NCBI GenBank assembly: GCA_902796085.1
Contig: CADBNU010000336.1
Location: 1-36,703, forward strand
DNA from: Heyndrickxia coagulans
Lineage (GTDB): Bacteria; Bacillota; Bacilli; Bacillales; Caldibacillaceae
Length of the DNA: 36,703 nt
Direction of reading: 5' to 3'
The translations under genes were made by a program, and so were the position numbers. Under the pieces are notes generated by a model. The model made no database searches. It saw nothing but the letters and a program-made list of their open reading frames with translations, and was not told the origin of the DNA. Within the stretch, counting starts at the first letter, position 1; the number at the start of each line of letters is the position of its first letter. Shown here piece after piece: positions 7,154 to 13,085 of the stretch.

Positions 7154-8986
7154 ATGAAAATACGTGAGGATATACGAAATATTGCAATTATAGCCCACGT
7201 TGACCATGGGAAAACAACATTGGTCGACCAACTTTTGAAACAATCTGGAATTTTTCGTGAAAATGAACATGTAGAAGAGCGAGCCATGGATTCGAACGAT
7301 CTCGAACGTGAACGGGGAATAACAATATTAGCTAAAAATACTGCTGTTCAATATAAAAATGTTAAAATAAATATTTTAGATACACCAGGACATGCAGATT
7401 TCAGTGGAGAAGTAGAACGAATAATGAAATTAGTAGATGGTGTATTATTGGTTGTTGATTCTTATGAAGGTGTTATGCCCCAAACTCGTTTTGTGTTGAA
7501 AAAAGCGTTAGAACAAAATGTAACACCTGTTGTTGTTGTCAATAAAATTGATAAAGAAGCGGCACGTCCAGAAGAAGTTGTTGATGAAGTGCTCGATTTA
7601 TTTATTGAATTAGATGCTACGGATGAACAATTAGACTTCCCTGTTGTTTATGCTTCAGCAATGAATGGCACGGCAAGTCTTGATCCTGATCCAGCCAATC
7701 AAGAGGAAAACATGCAAGTGTTGTATGAAACAATATTAGAAAAAATCCCAGCACCGATTGATAATCGTGAAGAACCATTACAAATGCAAGTTGCATTGCT
7801 TGATTACAATGATTTCGTTGGCCGTATCGGGATTGGCCGTATTTTCCGAGGTACTATGCGTGTTGGTGAATCAGTTACTTTAATGAAGTTAGACGGCTCG
7901 GTTAAAAATTTCCGTGTAACAAAATTATTTGGATTCTTAGGCTTAAAACGAATTGAGATTAAAGAAGCATATGCTGGTGATTTAGTGGCTGTCTCTGGAA
8001 TGGAAGATATCAATGTTGGAGAAACCATTACACCTCCAGACGTACAAGAAGCTTTACCAGCATTACGGATTGATGAACCTACGTTAAAAATGACTTTCCG
8101 TGTAAATAACAGTCCTTTTGCTGGCAGGGAAGGAAAATGGGTTACCGCAAGAAAAATAGAGGAACGATTGAATACCGAATTACAAACGGATGTTAGTTTA
8201 CGAGTTGAACCACTCGATGCTGATTCATGGACTGTTTCAGGTCGTGGGGAGTTACATTTATCGATCTTAATTGAGAATATGCGTCGGGAAGGATACGAAT
8301 TACAAGTATCAAAACCACAAGTCATTTTAAAAGAAATCGATGGAAAAATGCATGAACCGTTCGAGCGGGTTGTCATCGATACACCGGAAGAATTCGTCGG
8401 ATCCGTCATTGAATCGTTAGGAAGACGGAAAGGTGAAATGATTGACATGATCAATAATGGGAAAGGACAAGTTCGCTTAATTTATCTTGTTCCATCCCGT
8501 GGTTTAATTGGTTACAATACAGAACTCATGTCCATTACAAAAGGATTTGGAATTTATAACCATTCCTTTGAAACATACATGCCAAAACTACCTGGTAATG
8601 TCGGTGGTCGACTCCGTGGTGTACTTGTATCGATGGAAACTGGTACAGCTACGACTTACGGTATTATGCAAGTTGAAGACCGAGGTACAATTTTTGTTGA
8701 ACCAGGTACAGAAGTGTATGCTGGTATGATTGTTGGCGAACATAGTCGTGACAATGATTTAACTGTGAATATTTGTAAAACAAAGCATCAAACCAACATT
8801 CGTTCAGCAACGAAAGATCAAACTGCTGTTATTAAAAAACCACGAATTTTTACGTTGGAAGAAGCGCTTCAATACATTGATGATGACGAGTATGTTGAAG
8901 TTACACCTGAATCCATTCGCATGCGTAAAAAAATATTAGATAAATCCATGCGTGAAAAAGCGGCTCGTAAGAAAAAAGAGGTATAA
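7154..8986 (+). CDS. typA: Translational GTPase TypA/BipA
   Basis: A 610-residue ribosome-associated GTPase related to EF-G and LepA; it assists 50S assembly and growth under cold and other stress. The G domain shows AHVDHGKT (14-21), ERERGIT (51-57), DTPGH (76-80) and NKID (130-133). The EF-Tu-like domain 2 follows (RIGIGRIFRGTM), then the EF-G-like domains with SGRGELHLSILIENMRREG and VPSRGLIGYNTE, and the TypA-specific C-terminal domain with TKDQTAVIKKPR and the basic tail. Length agrees with B. subtilis TypA (612). The ribosome binding site is weak (GCAGGCGA). It is followed by a terminator. Confidence 0.97.
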   Translation: MKIREDIRNIAIIAHVDHGKTTLVDQLLKQSGIFRENEHVEERAMDSNDLERERGITILAKNTAVQYKNVKINILDTPGHADFSGEVERIMKLVDGVLLVVDSYEGVMPQTRFVLKKALEQNVTPVVVVNKIDKEAARPEEVVDEVLDLFIELDATDEQLDFPVVYASAMNGTASLDPDPANQEENMQVLYETILEKIPAPIDNREEPLQMQVALLDYNDFVGRIGIGRIFRGTMRVGESVTLMKLDGSVKNFRVTKLFGFLGLKRIEIKEAYAGDLVAVSGMEDINVGETITPPDVQEALPALRIDEPTLKMTFRVNNSPFAGREGKWVTARKIEERLNTELQTDVSLRVEPLDADSWTVSGRGELHLSILIENMRREGYELQVSKPQVILKEIDGKMHEPFERVVIDTPEEFVGSVIESLGRRKGEMIDMINNGKGQVRLIYLVPSRGLIGYNTELMSITKGFGIYNHSFETYMPKLPGNVGGRLRGVLVSMETGTATTYGIMQVEDRGTIFVEPGTEVYAGMIVGEHSRDNDLTVNICKTKHQTNIRSATKDQTAVIKKPRIFTLEEALQYIDDDEYVEVTPESIRMRKKILDKSMREKAARKKKEV

Positions 8987-8992
8987 ATGTAC

Positions 8993-9020
8993 AGGATCCC
9001 TGTTAAAGGGATCTTTTTTT
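8993..9020 (+). terminator. Terminator after typA
   Basis: GATCCC (8995-9000) and GGGATC (9008-9013), 7-nt loop, with a T run from 9014. Confidence 0.85.
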
Positions 9021-9099
9021 ACAAAAACAATAAATTCATGTAATATGAAATTATAACAAGAAATTTAGGAAAATTCGGTCGATAAAGGGGGAAAATAAA

Positions 9100-9417
9100 T
9101 TGGTAGAGGAAAGATTGACTTTTTTTGCGGCATTATATCGCGTTGCGGATCATCCAGACCAAGGAATGTTATTCTTATACGGAACGATTGTCATATTGAG
9201 TATAATAGCCTATAAATTAGGTTTTTCACATAAATTGCCCTTATTAAAATCAATTATTATTTATCTTTTTTTATTTCTAGGTTGCACGATTTTAAGTTTC
9301 TTAGCTGTTTTTTTGCCAGTTGCAGAAGGATTGGTCGTCATTTGTGCCGTGCTTCTTGTTTATCGAATACGGCGGTACTTTGATCACCATAAAAACAAAA
9401 AATCGATTGAAACATAA
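9100..9417 (+). CDS. ylaH: Membrane protein YlaH
   Basis: A 105-residue protein with three hydrophobic segments (about 22-42, 47-68, 72-90) and a basic histidine/lysine-rich tail. It matches B. subtilis YlaH in the [11 protein letters not shown] start, the [13 protein letters not shown] loop and [10 protein letters not shown]. Function unknown; the YlaH-like family is restricted to Bacillales. A TTG start follows AAAGGGGG by 8 nt. It is next to ylaI as in B. subtilis. Confidence 0.85.
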   Translation: MVEERLTFFAALYRVADHPDQGMLFLYGTIVILSIIAYKLGFSHKLPLLKSIIIYLFLFLGCTILSFLAVFLPVAEGLVVICAVLLVYRIRRYFDHHKNKKSIET

Positions 9418-9450
9418 GATTGATCCCTTTTATATGAATACTATGATTTA

Positions 9451-9459
9451 TGTTATACT
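9451..9459 (+). promoter_or_regulatory. Candidate ylaI promoter (extended -10)
   Basis: TGTTATACT, an extended -10 element, lies 32 nt before the ylaI start. No good -35 is visible. Confidence 0.4.
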
Positions 9460-9490
9460 AGTCCTATCCAGCATAATTGGAGGTTTAATC

Positions 9491-9691
9491 GTGAAAGTTC
9501 AATGTGTTATTTGTGATCGTATAGAAGAAATTGATGATGATTCACCTCTTGCGAAAATGTTAAGAAACCGGCCGATTCATACCTTTATGTGCCAAGAATG
9601 TCATGATCGGATTTCGCAAAAAACAAAGGAGAGATTAGCGACTGGAAAATTCAGGCTATATCGTGATAAAAAAGACGAAGAGGAATGGTAA
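9491..9691 (+). CDS. ylaI: Small zinc-ribbon-like protein YlaI (DUF2197)
   Basis: A 66-residue protein with CVIC near residues 5-8 and CQEC near 34-37, which would form a four-cysteine zinc site. It agrees with B. subtilis YlaI, including the conserved LRNRPIHTFMCQECHDRI and TGKF stretches. A nucleic-acid or protein-binding role is likely from the fold type but unproven. The GTG start is chosen because TTGGAGG (9477-9483) lies 7 nt upstream; a longer frame from 9320 overlaps ylaH and is not supported. Confidence 0.85.
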   Translation: MKVQCVICDRIEEIDDDSPLAKMLRNRPIHTFMCQECHDRISQKTKERLATGKFRLYRDKKDEEEW

Positions 9692-9701
9692 TTAAAGGAA
9701 A

Positions 9702-9728
9702 AAGAGCTGTCAGTTGTTGACAGCTCTT
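9702..9728. terminator. Bidirectional terminator between ylaI and ylaJ
   Basis: AAGAGCTGTCA (9702-9712) and TGACAGCTCTT (9718-9728), 11-bp perfect stem, 5-nt loop. The better T run is on the minus strand (TTTTTCC), so it mainly fits the end of ylaJ. Confidence 0.75.
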
Positions 9729-9746
9729 GATTTAGATGTGTACTGT

Positions 9747-10364
9747 TTATCTGTGCTCCCGTTTCTCTTTTTCGTTGTTTGACTGTTTGTTTTGTATTTG
9801 ATCTAATTCCCTTGCTTTTTTATTGTTTGTTTCGTCTTTCGGTTCTTCCATTTGTTGTTCTACATCAGGGTCCAAGTCACTTGGAACCTCAGGCATAATT
9901 CTACCCATTATGTCGGCTAGTTCATTTAATACACCTTCAACTGGTTTACCGTTTTTTATATCCTCGTTAATTTCCTCTATTCGAGCCATAAAGTCGGGGT
10001 CTGCAACAACAACAGCGTTTGCTCCCATTGGATCTTTTTTCAATGCTTCAGCAACAGAATATTTAAGTGCACCTACTTTGGAACGATCTAGATCTTCATT
10101 TACATCGATGCCAACAATCGCATATTTCCCAAGAGCGACAGCCGTTGCTCGTTCAACATTTGGAACACTTCCAGCAATATTGGCGAGTCTTTGCGAAATT
10201 TTTTCGCTATCTTCTAATTTAACATCATCATAGGGTGAATGTCTTACATTCATAAATTGATTTGAATTTTCTTGATCGTTACGAGCTCGATCTGTCTCGT
10301 TATTGCTATTGCACCCTGAAAAGAAGAAAGCTATTAACAGGAGGAAAATAATATATTTTTTCAA
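9747..10364 (-). CDS. ylaJ: YhcN/YlaJ family sporulation lipoprotein
   Basis: A 205-residue lipoprotein with an N-terminal signal MKKYIIFLLLIAFFFSGC and lipidation cysteine at 18. After it comes a short polar linker, then the YhcN/YlaJ domain (about 45-155) with RLANIAGSVPNVERATAVALGKYAIVGIDV and a C-terminal acidic/glutamine-rich tail. Family members are made in the forespore and sit in the inner spore membrane or coat region, affecting germination or outgrowth. A TTG start at 10364 is chosen because GAGGTGG lies 5 nt upstream; the upstream GTG is part of that site. The ribosome binding site and start codon lie in one arm of a 13-bp inverted repeat (see 10363-10444). Confidence 0.85.
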   Translation of the reverse strand: MKKYIIFLLLIAFFFSGCNSNNETDRARNDQENSNQFMNVRHSPYDDVKLEDSEKISQRLANIAGSVPNVERATAVALGKYAIVGIDVNEDLDRSKVGALKYSVAEALKKDPMGANAVVVADPDFMARIEEINEDIKNGKPVEGVLNELADIMGRIMPEVPSDLDPDVEQQMEEPKDETNNKKARELDQIQNKQSNNEKEKREHR

Positions 10365-10444
10365 TATGACCACCTCAAAGTATATTTGTCTTCACTTAGT
10401 TTCTGTAACTTTTTCGTTCTTATTCAAAAAAAGGTGGTCATATT
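10363..10444 (-). promoter_or_regulatory. Inverted repeat covering the ylaJ ribosome binding site
   Basis: AATATGACCACCT (10363-10375) is the exact reverse complement of AGGTGGTCATATT (10432-10444). In a minus-strand transcript starting beyond 10444 the ylaJ Shine-Dalgarno and TTG start would be paired in a 13-bp stem with a 56-nt loop. A weak sigma-G-like element (TGAATA at 10426-10421, GAAACTA 17 nt on) lies in the loop and would give a transcript without the hairpin. Confidence 0.55.
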
Positions 10445-10484
10445 AATATTGTCATAAAATTAATTAGGGAATCCTTAAAAAATT

Positions 10485-10504
10485 AAAAAAGCTAAGCAGT
10501 TAGC
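10485..10504 (-). terminator. Terminator after ylaL (minus strand)
   Basis: On the minus strand GCTAA, 4-nt loop CTGC, TTAGC, then six T residues. The stem is short (5 bp). It lies just past the ylaL stop. Confidence 0.6.
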
Positions 10505-10518
10505 CCTTGATGAGCAAA

Positions 10519-11016
10519 TTATTCGAGTATAAAACCGGTGACGTTTTTTATCGGTTGATCTAAATTCGAACCGTCTTTAAATAAAACGTATACTGGCCCA
10601 TCTTCTTTCAAAGGTTTACCTTTATAGGAAAATTGTAATATAATTTCACTTACCTTTTCCAAAGGCAGTTCGACATTTCCTTCTTTTCGTTCTAGTATCA
10701 GTTTTGTCGCCTCTTTTAATGGTTCTGCATTGTTAATAAATGGTTCGAGCGGAATGCCGAATGTACCTGTTAACATTTTCATTTTTTTAAATTGTTTTTC
10801 AGATTTTAAAGTTGGTGGATTGTATGCACCTTCACGTACTGCCCGATGCCAAAATTCGGATTCCTTCTCTTCATGTGTCACGACTTCCTTTTCACTTTGT
10901 TCTTGATTTGAAAAATATGTATCAAGATCAATTTTTCGATCATCAAAAATCCAAGAACCTGAGTCTAGTGTAATGTTAAACTTTGTTTTTCCTTTAATGA
11001 ATAGTATTTGTTGCAT
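10519..11016 (-). CDS. ylaL: Conserved Bacillaceae protein YlaL
   Basis: A 165-residue soluble protein starting MQQILFIKGKTKFNITLDSGSWIFDDRKIDLDTYF, which matches the YlaL family by position and sequence. The middle is charged and probably disordered; the C-terminal half ends in GKPLKEDGPVYVLFKDGSNLDQPIKNVTGFILE, the most conserved part. Database entries sometimes call it a peptidyl-prolyl isomerase, which nothing in the sequence supports; function unknown. The ATG has GAGGTGA about 5 nt upstream. In B. subtilis ylaK (a PhoH-type ATPase) sits between ylaJ and ylaL; it is missing here. Confidence 0.75.
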   Translation of the reverse strand: MQQILFIKGKTKFNITLDSGSWIFDDRKIDLDTYFSNQEQSEKEVVTHEEKESEFWHRAVREGAYNPPTLKSEKQFKKMKMLTGTFGIPLEPFINNAEPLKEATKLILERKEGNVELPLEKVSEIILQFSYKGKPLKEDGPVYVLFKDGSNLDQPIKNVTGFILE

Positions 11017-11295
11017 ATGTTCACCTCATCCAAGATTGTTTATCCTCACAAGTTGTGTTTCCTTAAACCGAGTATACACGAAAAATTAAAGCGTTGCCAA
11101 TTAAAAGAAAAGAATTGTTTTTTAGTAGATTCGTTATTTTTTATTGTATTTTAATCACAAAAGAATGGGAGAGATCGTTGTAAAATCTACTAATAAAAAC
11201 AGTTTACATAATGTCCTTATCCCTAATTTCCTTGCAATTTTACTTAATTGAAGTTAAAATTTTAACAAGAACTGTTTTTGGTTGAGGGGGGAAAG
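11017..11295. other. Divergent intergenic region ylaL/ylaN
   Basis: No gene is visible. The region holds two tandem inverted-repeat pairs, TTAGTAGATT (11122-11131) with AATCTACTAA (11184-11193) and AAAAACAGTT (11195-11204) with AACTGTTTTT (11270-11279). It also holds a perfect 14-bp palindrome, GTTAAAATTTTAAC (11253-11266). I could not assign a clear vegetative promoter. Confidence 0.5.
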
Positions 11296-11580
11296 ATGGT
11301 GGCGTCAGAAACAAAACTTGATCATCGAGAAAAAGCCTACAGTCTATTATATAAGTATTCTGAGAACATAATTAAGCTAATCGAAGTTCAAATGGATCAT
11401 TTAACGATGCCCCAATGCCCGTTATATGAAGAGGTTTTAGATACGCAAATGTTTGGTCTTTCTCGTCAAATAGATTTTGCTGTTAAACTTGGGCTTGTCG
11501 ATGAAAAAGATGGCAAGGAGCTATTAGATTCAGTTGAAAGAAAACTTTCAGCTTTACATGAAGCTTCTATGAAAAAGTGA
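11296..11580 (+). CDS. ylaN: YlaN, iron-linked Fur-interacting protein (Fpa-type)
   Basis: A 94-residue helical protein nearly identical in pattern to B. subtilis and Staphylococcus aureus Yla[46 protein letters not shown] is the family signature. YlaN is needed for growth at low iron; it binds ferrous iron and Fur and relieves Fur repression. ATG 11296 follows AGGGGGG by 4-5 nt; the adjacent GTG 11299 aligns better with the B. subtilis start and is an alternative. A strong terminator follows, so the gene is monocistronic. B. subtilis ylaM (a glutaminase) is absent from its usual place. Confidence 0.92.
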   Translation: MVASETKLDHREKAYSLLYKYSENIIKLIEVQMDHLTMPQCPLYEEVLDTQMFGLSRQIDFAVKLGLVDEKDGKELLDSVERKLSALHEASMKK

Positions 11581-11592
11581 CCTAATAGGAAG

Positions 11593-11631
11593 CTCAAACA
11601 GTTGAATTCCGACAATTGTTTGGGTTTTTTT
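11593..11631 (+). terminator. Terminator after ylaN
   Basis: A 12-bp stem (11593-11604 with 11613-11624, two or three G-T pairs), 8-nt loop, then seven T residues. Confidence 0.9.
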
Positions 11632-11660
11632 ATTATACAAATGTGAAAACTTTACATAGG

Positions 11661-11689
11661 TTTACGAAGCTTAGATATAATACTATAAA
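11661..11689 (+). promoter_or_regulatory. ftsW promoter region
   Basis: TTTACG (11661-11666), 17 nt, TATAAA (11684-11689); an overlapping alternative is TTTACA (11651-11656), 19 nt, TATAAT (11676-11681). Either places the transcript start at about 11688-11696, leaving a leader of about 95-100 nt. Confidence 0.55.
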
Positions 11690-11690
11690 C

Positions 11691-11707
11691 AAATAGTATG
11701 TCACATT
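11691..11707 (+). promoter_or_regulatory. 17-nt sequence shared with SR1, containing a CcpN-like site
   Basis: AAATAGTATGTCACATT is identical to 3496-3512 in the SR1 promoter region and lies at a similar distance below the -10 box. TATGTCACATT (11697-11707) matches 10 of 11 positions of the CcpN consensus. The SR1 copy has an inverted partner; this copy does not. Confidence 0.5.
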
Positions 11708-11719
11708 TAACAAAAAACC

Positions 11720-11765
11720 GAAAAAGTATAACACAATATAACTTTTTTGTTGAAAAAGTATAACA
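11720..11765 (+). repeat. Direct repeat in the ftsW leader
   Basis: GAAAAAGTATAACA occurs at 11720-11733 and again at 11752-11765, 32 bp apart. The first copy is followed by TATAACTTTTTTG, which can fold back on it. The repeats sit between the promoter and the ftsW ribosome binding site. Confidence 0.55.
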
Positions 11766-11790
11766 TTTTATATAAGATAGGAAGAGGAAG

Positions 11791-12954
11791 ATGATAAAAA
11801 GAAGGCTGAAATCGTTTGATTATTCTCTCCTAATAGTATATGTTCTGTTAAGTATATTTGGATTAATTATGGTTTATAGTGCAAGTATGATCACATCAAT
11901 CCAAATATATGAAGTTGAGAGCAACTTTTTCTTTAAACGGCAACTTATGTTTTTAATGCTCTCTTATGTTATGTGTATTGTTGCAGCTATTCTTCCATAC
12001 AAAAAATATAAAAATAATATTTTTTTAATGGTCATGATATTCATGATGTTTGCTTTATTAATCGGTTTGTTCCTACGTGGTCAAACGGTAAATAATGCAA
12101 CAAGTTGGATTTCTATTATGGGAGTTTCATTTCAGCCTGCAGAATTTGTAAAACTTGCGCTTATTATTTATTTAGCTGCGGTGTATAGTAAAAAACAACC
12201 ATATATTAATGACTTTAATAAAGGAGTTGTCCCACCGGTTGTTATTCTATGTCTCTTTTGTTTTCTAATTGTGCTCCAACCAGATGTAGGAACTGCAGCG
12301 ATTATTTTTGCGACAGGTGCTATCATCGTATTTTGTGCAGGTATGAACTGGAAAAATTTATTTAAACTATCGGGGATTGGTATTTTCCTAATTTTCATTT
12401 TCGTTTCTGTCATGTCCCTAACTGGCCATTCATTTATTACCGAAACAAGAATGGCACGTTTTACCAGTTTTATGGATCCATTTAAATATGAACTTGATGA
12501 AGGATTACAATTAGTCAATTCTTATGTAGCAATTGGTTCAGGAGGATTGACTGGTGTAGGTCTTGGTAAAAGTATACAAAAATTGGGATATTTGCCAGAA
12601 GCACATACTGATTTTATTATGGCCATTATTGCTGAAGAATTAGGTGTATTAGGAGTAGGATTTGTCTTATTTTGTTTAGGATTTATTGTATTAAAAGGAT
12701 TCCATTTAGGAATGAAATGTAAGGATGCTTTTGGGAGTTTACTAGCTTTTGGTATTTCTGGATTGATTGGAATTCAAACCTTTATTAACTTAGGAGGGGT
12801 TGCTGGGTTAATTCCGATCACAGGTGTTACTTTACCATTTGTAAGTTACGGTGGAACGTCATTAATGGTCTTATCTATTTGTATAGGATTATTAATGAGT
12901 GTTTCGAGCCGAGCAAATCTCGAAATGAAAGAGAAGGAAAAATTAGATTCTTAA
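11791..12954 (+). CDS. ftsW: Cell division peptidoglycan polymerase FtsW (SEDS family)
   Basis: A 387-residue integral membrane protein with about ten membrane segments, polymerising lipid II at the septum with a partner class B PBP. Signature pieces are QPAEFVKLAL (115-124), LQPDVGTA, RFTSFMDPF (223-231), LPEAHTDFIMAIIAEELG (268-285) with the catalytic-type aspartate D274, and GLIPITGVTLPFVSYGGTS near the C-terminus. Position next to pycA identifies it as the B. subtilis FtsW orthologue rather than RodA or SpoVE. ATG with AGGAAGAGGAAG upstream. The promoter region carries the sequence shared with SR1. The 131-bp gap to pycA contains a second promoter. Confidence 0.93.
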   Translation: MIKRRLKSFDYSLLIVYVLLSIFGLIMVYSASMITSIQIYEVESNFFFKRQLMFLMLSYVMCIVAAILPYKKYKNNIFLMVMIFMMFALLIGLFLRGQTVNNATSWISIMGVSFQPAEFVKLALIIYLAAVYSKKQPYINDFNKGVVPPVVILCLFCFLIVLQPDVGTAAIIFATGAIIVFCAGMNWKNLFKLSGIGIFLIFIFVSVMSLTGHSFITETRMARFTSFMDPFKYELDEGLQLVNSYVAIGSGGLTGVGLGKSIQKLGYLPEAHTDFIMAIIAEELGVLGVGFVLFCLGFIVLKGFHLGMKCKDAFGSLLAFGISGLIGIQTFINLGGVAGLIPITGVTLPFVSYGGTSLMVLSICIGLLMSVSSRANLEMKEKEKLDS

Positions 12955-12982
12955 AACATATAGCTTATTTAGTTATCTTAAA

Positions 12983-13046
12983 AAGATTGAGAGATATTGT
13001 TGAATTTAATGAATTTTGGTATGATAACAACAATTCTCTCAATCTT
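12983..13046. promoter_or_regulatory. Inverted repeat flanking the pycA promoter
   Basis: AAGATTGAGAGATATTGTTG (12983-13002) is repeated in reverse complement at 13028-13046 with a single base missing, 19 of 20 positions pairing. The arms enclose the pycA -10 box; the -35 box is the end of the left arm and the predicted transcript start is in the right arm. It is best read as a two-site operator, or alternatively as a hairpin in ftsW read-through RNA; no T run follows. Confidence 0.6.
12997..13025 (+). promoter_or_regulatory. pycA promoter
   Basis: TTGTTG (12997-13002), 17 nt, TATGAT (13020-13025), with an extended TG at 13017-13018. Transcript start near 13032, giving a leader of about 54 nt. 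Confidence 0.6.
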
Positions 13047-13085
13047 TATATAAAAACTAGTAAAATTGTATTCGAGGTGAAGTTG

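Noticed and set aside
7804-8454. 216-codon minus-strand frame inside typA
   Set aside because: It is a shadow of the conserved TypA coding sequence, rich in serine and threonine and without ribosome binding site.
9320-9490. Extended start for ylaI
   Set aside because: The extension overlaps ylaH in another frame and spans the ylaI promoter; GTG 9491 has an ideal ribosome binding site and matches family length.
12879-13085. N-terminal extension of pyruvate carboxylase
   Set aside because: The frame is open but overlaps ftsW and contains the pycA promoter and inverted repeat; the strong ribosome binding site points to ATG 13086.
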